Below are positions 1 to 8,864 of a stretch of 64,000 nt of DNA, piece after piece. The stretch lies in NCBI GenBank assembly GCA_030430385.1, contig JAUIFO010000005.1, positions 1 through 64,000 on the forward strand, given 5' to 3'. Under the pieces are notes generated by a model that saw nothing but the letters and a program-made list of their open reading frames with translations, had not been told where the DNA came from and made no database searches. The position numbers and the translations under genes are program-made. The stretch comes from Bacteroidia bacterium. GTDB taxonomy: Bacteria > Bacteroidota > Bacteroidia > Flavobacteriales > Flavobacteriaceae. The stretch's first letter is position 1; the number at the start of each line of letters is the position of its first letter.

Positions 1-224
1 CGTGGAACATTAAGGGAATCGCAGACCAACCAAGCGCAAAAATTTATATATTTGACAGGTACGGAAAACTGATAAAACAGATCAGTCCAACGGGAGAGGG
101 TTGGAATGGAAGTTATAATGGTAGTCCGATGCCAACGAGTGATTATTGGTTTGTGGTAGAATACAATGAACCAAACACTGGAGAGCGAAAAGAATTTAAA
201 GCCCACTTTACCCTGAAAAGATAA
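1..224 (+). CDS. T9SS type B cargo, C-terminal sorting domain (partial)
   Basis: Only the last 73 codons are present; the frame enters at base 3 and stops at 222-224. The visible part reads as the gliding-motility-associated C-terminal domain (type B T9SS sorting signal): an Ig-like beta strand with IYIFDRYGK, then GEGWNGSYNG, a DYWFVVEY strand and a terminal FKAHFTLKR. In this family the domain is recognised by the type IX translocon and is carried by large secreted or surface adhesins. The PorP/SprF gene begins 6 bases after the stop, the usual pairing for type B cargo. What the missing N-terminal part does cannot be told from here. Confidence 0.9.
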   Translation, partial: WNIKGIADQPSAKIYIFDRYGKLIKQISPTGEGWNGSYNGSPMPTSDYWFVVEYNEPNTGERKEFKAHFTLKR

Positions 225-230
225 AAAAAT

Positions 231-1244
231 ATGAATTTTCTTAAAAAATGTTGTTTAATAGCAAGCTTAGCATTGTTTACTCAAATCGGTAATGCTCAAG
301 AAGGATTACCTATTTATTCAGATTACTTAACCGATAATTATTATCTAATACACCCTTCAATGGCTGGAGTTGCTAATTGTGCTAAAGTTAGATTAACTGC
401 ACGTCAGCAATGGTTTGGCCAAGATGATGCGCCTGCATTACAAACGCTTAGTTTCAATACCAGAATAGGAGATTCACAATCTGCTGTTGGTGGTATCGTT
501 TATAATGATAGAAACGGTTATCATTCTAATACAGGAGCATACTTAACTTATGCACATCATTTGATGTTCTCGCGTAATGAAATAGATCTAAATATGTTAT
601 CATTTGGATTGAGTGCTGGTTTAATACAATATAGATTAGATCAATCTGCATTTTTTGAGGATGGTTATGATCCAATAATTCTTGATACGGAGTTAAATGC
701 TACAAATTTTAATATCGATTTTGGATTTTCTTATCACTATGTAGATTTTTATGCACACGCGACTATCAAAAATGTATTAAATAATGAAGGGGTTAATGCC
801 AATGAAAATGGCGTATTTAAATTTGATAATCTTAGAACGTACCTTCTTACTTTAGGACATACATTTAGTAATTATGGAAGCGACTGGAGCTGGGAACCTT
901 CAATAATGTATATGTATAGAGATGCTACTGAAGAGTCTTCAATTGATGTAAATGCCAAAGTTTATAAGGATATGGAGTTTGGTAAGCTTTGGGGAGGACT
1001 TTCTTACAGACGTAGTTTTGATGGTGCAGAATTTCAAGATGGCACAAGTGTAAGCAGTCAAAAGTTGCAATACTTTACACCATTTTTAGGTGTTGATTAT
1101 AAAGACTTTGTATTTGCCTATACCTATTCGTATCAAGCGAACTCAGTAGTTTTCAATAATGGTGGTTTTCACCAAATTACGCTGGGTTACAACTTTAATT
1201 GTAGAAGAGAGAAATACGAATGTAACTGTCCTGCAATCAATTAG
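231..1244 (+). CDS. PorP/SprF family type IX secretion membrane protein
   Basis: 337 residues with a signal peptide (about 1-22, ending GNAQ) followed by the family hallmark QEGLPIYSDYL and HPSMAG near residues 23-45. The rest alternates beta strands typical of an outer-membrane barrel and ends in a Cys-containing tail. PorP/SprF proteins are needed for delivery or anchoring of particular type B T9SS cargo, as SprF is for SprB in Flavobacterium johnsoniae. The gene directly follows such a cargo tail, so the two are inferred to be one operon. A strong terminator follows at 1274. Confidence 0.93.
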   Translation: MNFLKKCCLIASLALFTQIGNAQEGLPIYSDYLTDNYYLIHPSMAGVANCAKVRLTARQQWFGQDDAPALQTLSFNTRIGDSQSAVGGIVYNDRNGYHSNTGAYLTYAHHLMFSRNEIDLNMLSFGLSAGLIQYRLDQSAFFEDGYDPIILDTELNATNFNIDFGFSYHYVDFYAHATIKNVLNNEGVNANENGVFKFDNLRTYLLTLGHTFSNYGSDWSWEPSIMYMYRDATEESSIDVNAKVYKDMEFGKLWGGLSYRRSFDGAEFQDGTSVSSQKLQYFTPFLGVDYKDFVFAYTYSYQANSVVFNNGGFHQITLGYNFNCRREKYECNCPAIN

Positions 1245-1273
1245 GAATTACACATTCTATTGTAATAATAAAA

Positions 1274-1304
1274 AAAAGAGTCTCGACATTGTCGAGACTC
1301 TTTT
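1274..1304 (+). terminator. Intrinsic terminator of the PorP/SprF operon
   Basis: A 14-bp perfect inverted repeat (1274-1287 with 1291-1304) has a 3-base loop; the arms are flanked by A and T runs, so it could work in both directions. It lies 30 bases after the PorP/SprF stop. Confidence 0.85.
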
Positions 1305-1448
1305 GCGTTAGCGATAGAGGCTTTGTTGGAGCTCTCCTCCTTTGCTCTAAAAGTGCTTTGGAGGAAGCGACTGCCGAAAGCGCGACCCTCTCACAATTTA
1401 ATTATGTAATTTATAAAGAGATATGTGAAAGCTGGAGAGGGTAACGCC
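1305..1448. repeat. Structured intergenic element, copy 1 (junction-like)
   Basis: The outer ends pair as GCGTTA (1305-1310) with TAACGC (1442-1447). Inside are two separate hairpins, TCCTCC (1335-1340)/GGAGGA (1360-1365) and CCCTCTC (1386-1392)/GAGAGGG (1435-1441), with the conserved-looking segment GCCGAAAGCGCGACC between them. A second element with the same outline but different arm sequences lies at 61363-61493. It fills most of the gap between two convergent genes and has no coding potential. It may be a repeat family or a structured RNA. Confidence 0.6.
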
Positions 1449-1460
1449 ATAAGCAAACTA

Positions 1461-2615
1461 TCACCAAGTGTACTTTTTAGCTTTTGCTTGCGTTTTTATG
1501 GCATTAATCATAGCATTGTCAAGTCTGCTATTATCATCCTTTTGTTGCTCTGAAATGTAAGTTCTTCTTTTAAGATTTAAATCTTGAATTTCATTTTGAA
1601 TCGTTTCGCGTTCCTTTCGTTTAGATGCTATATAAGCTTTAATCTCTGAAGTGCTCTTACCTTTTAACGCTTCAGGAAGGTCATCTTTATCTAAGTCATC
1701 GTAACTAAACCCTTCTTCTTTTTCTGCATCTACGAGATCCCAAGATGAATTTTTATAAAAATGAGAGCTCTTACTAATGGTTCTGCTTACAGCATTTTCC
1801 TGGCTGTAGCCACGTGCATTTTGGTCTTGCTGAGCTTGAGTTGTCATTTTCATTTCACCTAATGACCCATAAGCCACGTAAGTTTTATTCAACTTTTGAT
1901 TCAGTTTCATAATCTGGTCATCAAAAGGTGTCGCCACGTAAGTTGTGGCTTTGTTGTGATTTATTGCCATATAATCGCCATGAGCTAGATCTGCACCATC
2001 TTTCCAATAGGATGCAATACCTTGCTCATAATCACCACAAAAAATGGTATTTACAGTAACGTCATTATTGTGTGCTAATTTAGCAGCAGTTTTATAGCTT
2101 ACATCGCCTTGCGTGAAAGGTTCATTTCCAGCAATGAAGATGAATTTTAAGTCGTCCGGGTTATTTCCCCAGCTCAATTGCTTAAGTGAAGTTTTGATGA
2201 CATGACCGCAATATTCGTTGCCACCATTTGTGGTAAGTGAGAATAATTCTTTTGAGATATCGTCTAAATCATTACTAAAAGGAAGCACTAGTCTAATATA
2301 ACCTTCTCTGCCATTTAAGTTGTCATTTCCATATTCGTACAAGGCAATTTCAAGGTTAGGTTTTTTATCGTTGCATTTTGCGTAGGATAGCTCGTTTACA
2401 ATATCCCAAAGTTGAGCTTTTGCTTGATCTATAAGGCCATCCATACTATTACTTGTGTCTAATAGTAACGCTACTTTAATAAACTGTTCTGTAGTGTTTT
2501 CGTGGTTCTTAGTTTCAGCATGAGCCAAATCTTTTTTAGAAGTGTTGTTGGCATTACATGCTATAAAGACCAACATAAAGAAGCCTGTGAAGGCTGTTTT
2601 CATGAGTGTTTTCAT
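1461..2615 (-). CDS. VWA-domain lipoprotein
   Basis: 384 residues. A lipoprotein signal ends at VFIAC with the lipidated Cys at 20. A von Willebrand factor A domain follows (about 46-245) with an intact MIDAS motif DTSNS at 53-57, so it probably binds a divalent metal and a protein partner in the periplasm or at the membrane. The C-terminal third is Lys/Glu-rich and helical, ending in a conserved-looking AKAKKYTW. Partner and function are unknown. It stands alone between the structured element and a divergent regulator operon. Confidence 0.8.
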   Translation of the reverse strand: MKTLMKTAFTGFFMLVFIACNANNTSKKDLAHAETKNHENTTEQFIKVALLLDTSNSMDGLIDQAKAQLWDIVNELSYAKCNDKKPNLEIALYEYGNDNLNGREGYIRLVLPFSNDLDDISKELFSLTTNGGNEYCGHVIKTSLKQLSWGNNPDDLKFIFIAGNEPFTQGDVSYKTAAKLAHNNDVTVNTIFCGDYEQGIASYWKDGADLAHGDYMAINHNKATTYVATPFDDQIMKLNQKLNKTYVAYGSLGEMKMTTQAQQDQNARGYSQENAVSRTISKSSHFYKNSSWDLVDAEKEEGFSYDDLDKDDLPEALKGKSTSEIKAYIASKRKERETIQNEIQDLNLKRRTYISEQQKDDNSRLDNAMINAIKTQAKAKKYTW

Positions 2616-2824
2616 TTGTACTTGTTTTAAGATTGATAATATAAATCTAAAGCGAACTTAATTCTGAAAAAAAGCAAAATGAGTCAACCGTAATGCTTAT
2701 TGAGTGAGTTACTTTGTCAAATGAGTAAAACTGTATTTTTTTGAGGTTTAGATATGTATTGCATGGTTTTACAATTTTATTTAATGAATTAAAGTGTGTA
2801 TGTTTATTATATTGTAAGTAACAT

Positions 2825-4966
2825 ATGAAGCGCATTATCTCATACCTATTTATATTGTTGATTGGCTTTTCGTCTATACCAATGTTTGCTCAAAACCCAA
2901 ATCCTTTACTTATTATTAAAGGATCTGTTCGAGAGAGTGACACCTATCTTCCTATTGCTAAGGTGAATGTGGAAGTGAATGGAGGTGCTTACACCATTAC
3001 TGATTCTGAGGGACGATTTACCATAAGGGCTAGACGAGGTGATGAATTAATTGTTAGGCATAAAGATTTTGAAACAGTTTACTATAGAATAACCAGTAGT
3101 GAACGTGTCACTATTGAAGTTGAGCCAGCTATAGAACAGAAAAATTACAATTCTAAATACAGAAGAGATACAAAGGCTTTTAATGCGCTCATTGATTCTG
3201 TAATGGCTTATAAGAAAAAGGATGTTGCTAAAAGTATAAAATTTGTTGGTGAAGCTTTAACGCAGAGTAACACAGTAACACAAAGTGCTGAAGCCTATCA
3301 AATTCTTGCAGAAGTTTATATGTTTTGGAAGCAATATGATTTGGCAGTTACCAACTACAGAATTAGTCTTCAGAACCTAGAAACTAATGATGCTAAATTG
3401 GGTCTCGCAAAAGCCTATGAGCTCAATAAAAATTATCAGGAGAGTATTGATACATATAATGCAATCAATAAAAAAAGTCTTGGGAATTATCAACTAGTAA
3501 TGTTATATGAAGGTTTAGGAGACACCTACTTTAATATAAAAAATTATTCAGCCTCACTAGGAGAGTATCAAAAAGGGCTTGATATTGCTAAAAAGCATCT
3601 TATCACTCCAAAGCAAACAGATCTAAACTCAAAGATTGCTCAAGCATATAGTGCCATTGGTAATGTACAAGAGGCTGAAGAGTATTTTGACAGCTCAATG
3701 TCTTTAGCTTCACAACAAACCAAAAAAAGAGCGCTTGAAGAAAAAGGAACGGTTGCTGATTTTCAGAACGTGAATCGCAATTATGATAAAGAAATTGAAC
3801 TCAGGAAAGAAATCGTTGAAGATGTTGATGATGTTGAAACAGATTCGATTTTAGACAATTCCAGCAGTCTTACCAGTCAGAAGCAAAATTATAAAATTGG
3901 TAACGCTTATGCGCTACAAAAGGATTTTGACAATGCCATTTCGTATTTAGAAAAAAGTATTGAAGAAGCCGACGATAAAGAAGACCTTGTGGTAAAGAAA
4001 GATGCTACCAGAAAACTTTCTGATGTGTTTGTTGATGCTGGAGATTATCAAAAGGCTAAGGAAACATTTCAAGCCTATACTGAGGTTGTAGACGAATTGT
4101 ATGTTAAGCGTGAGCAAGAATTATCTCAAGCAGATCGTTTCAGAAGAAATATTACCGAACAACAAAATCGTATTACTAGTTTAGAAAGTGATCGTGCCTT
4201 AAATGAAAGTTTAGTTGAAGAACGTAACAAAAACCAACAAATTACAATTTATGCCTTAATTGCTGGATTAGTACTTCTTTCGGTTACTGCTTTTGTGATG
4301 TACAAATACATCAAGCAACAGCGATTGGCTAATAATTTATTAGCCTTAAAGTCGCTTCGAAGCCAGATGAATCCGCATTTTATTTTTAATGCGTTAAACT
4401 CTGTAAACAGTTTTATTGCTGTAAATGATGAAAGAACGGCCAACAAATACTTGTCTGATTTTTCACATTTAATGCGTTCTGTACTTGAGAATAGTGAAGA
4501 AGATTTTATTCCGTTGCAACAAGAAATTGAGTTATTAGAATTGTATACCAAACTTGAGCATTTTAGATTTAAAGATAAGTTTGATTACAGCATTACAGTT
4601 GATGAGGATGTGAAGGTTTCAGAGTATAAAATTCCGCCAATGCTATTACAACCTTATATTGAAAATGCAGTTTGGCACGGACTCAGATATAAAACTGAAA
4701 AAGGGCATCTCAATATTGCAATAGCGAATAAAAGCAAGCACGAAATCACAATTTCTGTGTCTGACGATGGTATAGGAAGAATACGTTCAAAAGCTATTAA
4801 AACAGAGCATCAGAAACGACAAAACTCTAAGGGAATGAATAACATTAAAAAGCGTGTAGCTATTCTTAATGAGATGTATAAAGATAAGGTAGATGTAACC
4901 ATTGAAGATTTTCAGGATACAGAAGATGTAGGCACAAAAGTTGTTGTGACTTTAAAGAAAGATTAA
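2825..4966 (+). CDS. TPR-containing LytS-like sensor histidine kinase
   Basis: 713 residues. A signal peptide (1-22) is followed by a carboxypeptidase-regulatory-like beta domain (about 29-95), a TPR region (about 125-430), a short coiled coil, one membrane helix (about 473-493) and a cytoplasmic His_kinase/HATPase module. The phospho-acceptor lies in MNPHFIFNALNS (His518), the N box is IENAVWHG (about 612-619) and the G1 box DDGIG (647). Such kinases sense periplasmic signals through their TPRs and phosphorylate LytTR regulators. The matching regulator starts 33 bases downstream. The ligand is unknown. Confidence 0.9.
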   Translation: MKRIISYLFILLIGFSSIPMFAQNPNPLLIIKGSVRESDTYLPIAKVNVEVNGGAYTITDSEGRFTIRARRGDELIVRHKDFETVYYRITSSERVTIEVEPAIEQKNYNSKYRRDTKAFNALIDSVMAYKKKDVAKSIKFVGEALTQSNTVTQSAEAYQILAEVYMFWKQYDLAVTNYRISLQNLETNDAKLGLAKAYELNKNYQESIDTYNAINKKSLGNYQLVMLYEGLGDTYFNIKNYSASLGEYQKGLDIAKKHLITPKQTDLNSKIAQAYSAIGNVQEAEEYFDSSMSLASQQTKKRALEEKGTVADFQNVNRNYDKEIELRKEIVEDVDDVETDSILDNSSSLTSQKQNYKIGNAYALQKDFDNAISYLEKSIEEADDKEDLVVKKDATRKLSDVFVDAGDYQKAKETFQAYTEVVDELYVKREQELSQADRFRRNITEQQNRITSLESDRALNESLVEERNKNQQITIYALIAGLVLLSVTAFVMYKYIKQQRLANNLLALKSLRSQMNPHFIFNALNSVNSFIAVNDERTANKYLSDFSHLMRSVLENSEEDFIPLQQEIELLELYTKLEHFRFKDKFDYSITVDEDVKVSEYKIPPMLLQPYIENAVWHGLRYKTEKGHLNIAIANKSKHEITISVSDDGIGRIRSKAIKTEHQKRQNSKGMNNIKKRVAILNEMYKDKVDVTIEDFQDTEDVGTKVVVTLKKD

Positions 4967-4999
4967 CCAAATAAGCTCCTGCTTTCTCAGGGTATTGTT

Positions 5000-5734
5000 A
5001 TGAATTTAAGATCAATAATTGTTGAAGATGAAGAAACCAGTAGAGATATTCTTAGAAATTACCTCAATAAATACTGTCCTAATGTTGAGATCTTAGGCGA
5101 AGCGTCTAATGTTGATGAAGCCTTAGTGTTAATTAGAAGTAACGACTTAGATTTGGTGTTCTTAGACGTAGAAATGCCTTTTGGAAACGCGTTCGATTTG
5201 TTAGACAAAGTAGGTGATGTAGATTTCGAGACCATTTTTGTAACGGCTTATAATCACTATGCTATTGAAGCTTTAAATGCGCATGCTTCTTATTATTTGA
5301 TGAAGCCTATTTCTATAGACGATCTGATTAAAGCGGTCGATTATGTTTCAGATATAAAATCAAAAGAAGACGCATTACAAAATCAGGTGCTTATTCCAAA
5401 AACAACAACTGTAAACGGTAAGATCACCATTCCGCAACAAGATGGTTTTGAGGTTTTGGAAACCTCAGATATTTTATACTGTAAAGCCGATGATAACTAC
5501 ACTGAGATTTTTCTAAATAACAATAAGAAGAAGTTGGTTAGTAAAACCTTAAAATACTTTGAAGAAGCCTTGATCAATAGTGGCTTTGCTCGTGTGCACA
5601 AAAGCTATCTTGTCAATGTCAATGAAGTTACAAAATATCTTAAAGGGAAAGGCGGAAGTGTGATGCTAAGTAATGGGAAACAAATTATGGTATCTGCCTC
5701 AAAAAAAGCTAACTTGTTAGCCTATTTTAAATAA
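5000..5734 (+). CDS. LytTR-family response regulator
   Basis: 244 residues. The receiver domain (1-120) has the acidic pair at Asp10/Glu11, phospho-acceptor Asp56 in VFLDVEMP and the conserved Lys102 before Pro. A LytTR DNA-binding domain spans about 137-244 (DILYCKADDNYTEI and FARVHKSYLVN). It is the expected partner of the kinase just upstream, and both are probably on one transcript with the carbonic anhydrase-like gene that follows after 9 bases. Its targets are not known. Confidence 0.94.
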   Translation: MNLRSIIVEDEETSRDILRNYLNKYCPNVEILGEASNVDEALVLIRSNDLDLVFLDVEMPFGNAFDLLDKVGDVDFETIFVTAYNHYAIEALNAHASYYLMKPISIDDLIKAVDYVSDIKSKEDALQNQVLIPKTTTVNGKITIPQQDGFEVLETSDILYCKADDNYTEIFLNNNKKKLVSKTLKYFEEALINSGFARVHKSYLVNVNEVTKYLKGKGGSVMLSNGKQIMVSASKKANLLAYFK

Positions 5735-5743
5735 GATCTTGTT

Positions 5744-6256
5744 ATGCCAATTATAAAGTCTGTTAGAGGTTGTCATCCTGAAATTCCATCGAATTGTTTT
5801 ATAGCCGAAAATGCCACCATAGTTGGTGAAGTTACCATGGGCGAACACTGCAGTGTGTGGTTCAATGCTGTGATTAGAGGTGATGTTCATTTCATAAAAT
5901 TAGGAGACAAGGTTAATGTGCAAGATGGCGCAGTTATCCATGCTACGTATAAAAAGTCACCAACAACTATAGGAAACAATGTCTCCATTGGTCATAATGC
6001 CATAGTACATGGTTGTACTATTCATGATAATGTACTCATCGGAATGGGAAGTATTGTAATGGATGATTGTGTGGTTGAAAGTAATTCTATCATAGCTGCA
6101 GGGGCTGTAGTTACTGCAAAGACCAGAGTAGAAGCAGGCAGTATTTATGCTGGTATTCCTGCGAAGAAAATTAAGGATATAAGCGAGGACTTAATTTCAG
6201 GAGAAATTAATCGTATTGCAGAAAACTATATAACGTACTCCAGTTGGTTTAAATAA
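5744..6256 (+). CDS. Gamma-carbonic anhydrase-like hexapeptide protein
   Basis: 170 residues, the usual length of the YrdA/PaaY/CaiE branch of gamma-carbonic anhydrases. Hexapeptide repeats of a left-handed beta helix run through the protein, and the three zinc-ligand histidines are visible at His67 (AVIHATY), His84 (IGHNA) and His89 (IVHGC). The likely role is a metal-dependent hydratase or thioesterase-like enzyme; carbonic anhydrase activity is not certain for this branch. It starts 9 bases after the LytTR regulator and converges on murI with one base between them. Confidence 0.9.
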   Translation: MPIIKSVRGCHPEIPSNCFIAENATIVGEVTMGEHCSVWFNAVIRGDVHFIKLGDKVNVQDGAVIHATYKKSPTTIGNNVSIGHNAIVHGCTIHDNVLIGMGSIVMDDCVVESNSIIAAGAVVTAKTRVEAGSIYAGIPAKKIKDISEDLISGEINRIAENYITYSSWFK

Positions 6257-6257
6257 A

Positions 6258-7037
6258 TTAGAAATCTAGCTCAGACGTCTTGAACGTTTTATTTAAAATG
6301 GCTTCCAATACAGCTTTGTTGCCATTGGTGTAAAATTCAATTTTAGGTGCTGCGTTGGTTTCGTTCATTAATTTTTTTTGTTCTAACACAGCTTTGGTTT
6401 GTTTGGCAACTGCTAAACCCGAATCAATAATTTTTATATGTTTCGGTAAGAGTTCAGAAAGTAGTGGAATCAAATACGGATAATGTGTACATCCTAAAAC
6501 CAAATAATCAATATTGGCTATTAGCATGGGTTCTACATACACTTTCAAAAGGGCTTTCATCTCTTCAGAATTGGTTTTTCCAACTTCAATAAGCGGTACA
6601 ATACCTTCACCAACTTGCTCAATGACATTAATACCATTGCTATATAAGTCGGTAGTTTTATGAAATAACTCACTTGAGAGTGTTCCTTTTGTGGCGAGTA
6701 TCCCAACAGCTTTTGTTTTTGTGTTTAAAGCCGCAGGTTTTATGGCAGGTTCGATACCAATAAAAGGCACATCATATTGCGTTCTTAAAACTTTAATAGC
6801 ATTTGTAGTTGCTGTATTACAAGCTACCACAATCAGTTTACAATCTTTAGCTAATAAAAGCTCGGTATTTTTAATACTTAGCTCAATAATGCGTGCTTTA
6901 CTTTTGTTTCCGTAAGGCGCATATTTACTATCAGCTAAGTAAATGATATTCTCGTTTGGAAGTAGCGCATGAATTTCTTTAAAAATAGATGTGCCTCCAA
7001 TACCAGAATCAAAAATACCAATAGGTTGTGTGTTCAT
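6258..7037 (-). CDS. murI: Glutamate racemase
   Basis: 259 residues; converts L- to D-glutamate for peptidoglycan in the cytoplasm. The N-terminal motif FDSGIGGTS (Asp10, Ser11), first catalytic Cys73 in VVACNTAT and second catalytic Cys183 in LGCTHYPYL are all present. A TATTTTTG box (7045-7052, minus strand) lies only 7 bases before the ATG, suggesting its own promoter and a very short leader. It follows the ompH/bamA cluster on the same strand but is separated from it by a terminator. Confidence 0.96.
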   Translation of the reverse strand: MNTQPIGIFDSGIGGTSIFKEIHALLPNENIIYLADSKYAPYGNKSKARIIELSIKNTELLLAKDCKLIVVACNTATTNAIKVLRTQYDVPFIGIEPAIKPAALNTKTKAVGILATKGTLSSELFHKTTDLYSNGINVIEQVGEGIVPLIEVGKTNSEEMKALLKVYVEPMLIANIDYLVLGCTHYPYLIPLLSELLPKHIKIIDSGLAVAKQTKAVLEQKKLMNETNAAPKIEFYTNGNKAVLEAILNKTFKTSELDF

Positions 7038-7044
7038 TGCTGTA

Positions 7045-7052
7045 CAAAAATA
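7045..7052 (-). promoter_or_regulatory. Candidate -7 box for murI
   Basis: TATTTTTG on the minus strand matches the flavobacterial TAnnTTTG box. It abuts the ompH terminator and leaves almost no 5' leader before the murI ATG at 7037. Confidence 0.45.
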
Positions 7053-7053
7053 T

Positions 7054-7080
7054 AAAAGCCACTTATTATAAGTGGCTTTT
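7054..7080 (-). terminator. Terminator of the bamA-ompH operon
   Basis: A 12-bp perfect stem (7054-7065 with 7069-7080), 3-base loop and flanking A/T runs lie 26 bases downstream of the last ompH gene. Confidence 0.85.
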
Positions 7081-7106
7081 GAGTTTAGTTTATTTTTTGA
7101 AATTTC

Positions 7107-7616
7107 TTAGAAGCCTAATTCAGCTTTTACATCAGCTAAAAGGTTTTTGCCATCAGCAACTAGAACACCACCACCTTGAGTAGAATCTAATACATACTGG
7201 AATCCTTGTGCTTTTGCAACTTTATCAATAGCAGCTTTAGCTTTATCAAATATTGGCTTTAAAAGATCAGCTTCTTTCTTTTGAAGATCTTTTTGCGCTT
7301 GACCTTGATATTGACGAATACTTTGCTCCATTTGCTGAACTTCTTGTCCTCTAGTAGCATTTTCTTCATCAGTTTTAGTTTCAGCTTCTCTTTGGTATTG
7401 TTCCATCTTAGTTCTTAACTCTGTAGCCATTGTAGTCAATTCAGCTTCATAAGTTTTAGACAGCTTATCAAGCTCAGCTTGAGCCGCTTTCATTTCAGGC
7501 ATAGACTCTACTAATTCTGTTGTATTTATATGCGCAATTTTAGATTGAGCTGTAGTTGTACCTGTAACTCCAACAAAAAGTAAGCTTGCAAATAATAGGG
7601 TTTTTAATTGTTTCAT
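7107..7616 (-). CDS. OmpH/Skp family periplasmic chaperone
   Basis: 169 residues: a signal peptide (about 1-23, ending TTTAQ) followed by the conserved KIAHINTTELVESMPE start of the Skp/OmpH fold, a long coiled-coil arm (about 50-125) and a returning C-terminal segment. Skp-type trimers hold unfolded outer-membrane proteins on their way to BamA. It is the last gene of the bamA-ompH-ompH run, as expected for an assembly chaperone. Confidence 0.92.
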   Translation of the reverse strand: MKQLKTLLFASLLFVGVTGTTTAQSKIAHINTTELVESMPEMKAAQAELDKLSKTYEAELTTMATELRTKMEQYQREAETKTDEENATRGQEVQQMEQSIRQYQGQAQKDLQKKEADLLKPIFDKAKAAIDKVAKAQGFQYVLDSTQGGGVLVADGKNLLADVKAELGF

Positions 7617-7648
7617 TTTCGAATTTTTATGTGTTATAATTTATAGTT

Positions 7649-8698
7649 TTAGTTATCGTTGTCAGGAACAGAATCTTTAGCTTTTTTAGCAGCTTCACGT
7701 TCCTCTTTTGCTTTTTTTCTATCTTCTAAAATTTTCTTTCTTCGTTCTTCTAAAGCCTTTTGTCTGGCTTCTCTATCTTTTAATTTTTGTTGTCTTTTTT
7801 CTTCTGCAATTTGTGCTGGTGTTTTTTCAGCACCTTCACTTGCCTTTGCAGAACCAGATTTATCTGGAGCTGCTTTTCTGCCAGCAGTTGTATCTGCAGG
7901 TTTGTTGCGTTTTGCATTGTTAATGCTATCGCGTTCTGCCTTTGCTTTAGCTCTATCGTCAATTATTTTTTGGCGACGTTCTGCAGCTGCAGCTTTAAGT
8001 GAATCTCTTCGTCTTAGTTGATCTTCCTGACGTTTTGCAATAGCTGCTTCACGTTCGGATTTCTTTTCTTCTAAGGCTTTTTCTCTCTCGTCTAATTCTT
8101 TATTGATTACAGGCACAACCTCTTCTTTATCGGCTTCTCTACGTTCTGCTCTTGATCGTGCTTGCGTACGTTTTGATGATCTGGTTATACTTCTAATTAC
8201 AAGATCACTAATGTCAAAGCGCTCTGCGGAATACAACATTACTACATCAGCTGATTTGTCAAAAATGAAATCATATTTTTTATTCCCAGCAATTTCTTGA
8301 ACTGCTGCGAAAATTTGATCTTGAACAGGCTGCATGAGTTGCTTTTTCTGAATCATCAAATCTCCATTAGGACCAAATCGCTTTTGTTGGTAATCCATAA
8401 TATCAGCTTCCTCATAAGTAATATCTTCTAGTCGCTCGTCATACAATTCTTTGGTTAACAAAACACTTTCGTTCTCTAATTGTTTTTTCTTTTGTTCTAC
8501 AGTATTTAAACGCTTTTCTATTTCAGTTTTCCACTGTTGTACTTTTTGATCTAATTGCGTGGTTGCTTGTTGATATTCAGGAATATTTTGTAAAATATAT
8601 TCCGTATCTATATATCCTATTCTAACACCACGTTGCGCATTAGAAACAAAGCTCATTAGACTTATCACTGTCACTAAAAAAAGAACTTTATACTTCAT
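7649..8698 (-). CDS. OmpH/Skp family protein with long charged tail
   Basis: The ATG at 8698 is preferred: it gives a normal signal peptide (MKYKVLFLVTVISLM...NAQ), whereas the frame is open 11 codons further up without improving it. About 349 residues: the first ~165 form a Skp-like chaperone (GYIDTEYILQNIPEY). The remaining ~180 are a highly charged Lys/Arg/Glu/Ala tail with many KEERE- and EERRKK-type repeats, predicted helical. The tail is far longer than in ordinary Skp and its role is unknown. It lies between bamA and the shorter ompH copy. Confidence 0.88.
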   Translation of the reverse strand: MKYKVLFLVTVISLMSFVSNAQRGVRIGYIDTEYILQNIPEYQQATTQLDQKVQQWKTEIEKRLNTVEQKKKQLENESVLLTKELYDERLEDITYEEADIMDYQQKRFGPNGDLMIQKKQLMQPVQDQIFAAVQEIAGNKKYDFIFDKSADVVMLYSAERFDISDLVIRSITRSSKRTQARSRAERREADKEEVVPVINKELDEREKALEEKKSEREAAIAKRQEDQLRRRDSLKAAAAERRQKIIDDRAKAKAERDSINNAKRNKPADTTAGRKAAPDKSGSAKASEGAEKTPAQIAEEKRQQKLKDREARQKALEERRKKILEDRKKAKEEREAAKKAKDSVPDNDN

Positions 8699-8864
8699 CT
8701 GTCTTATGTTATTATTTAATTGGTCTACCAATATTATTAAAAATGACAGATAAAGATAACGATTCTGCCACTGTTTTACTTTTCAAATTAACGAAATATA
8801 TTCTGAAAAATTTTAACACAGCCATTAAATCGTCATATTGGGTATAGAAAATATCGTGCCAAAA

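Noticed and set aside
2647..2835. A 62-codon minus-strand open frame overlapping the start of the TPR kinase
   Set aside because: No signal, domain or ribosome site; it covers a divergent promoter region and looks like chance.
7659..8300. Several open frames on both strands across the charged tail of the second OmpH gene
   Set aside because: Produced by the repetitive Lys/Glu/Arg codon composition; only the OmpH frame has a signal peptide and a known fold.
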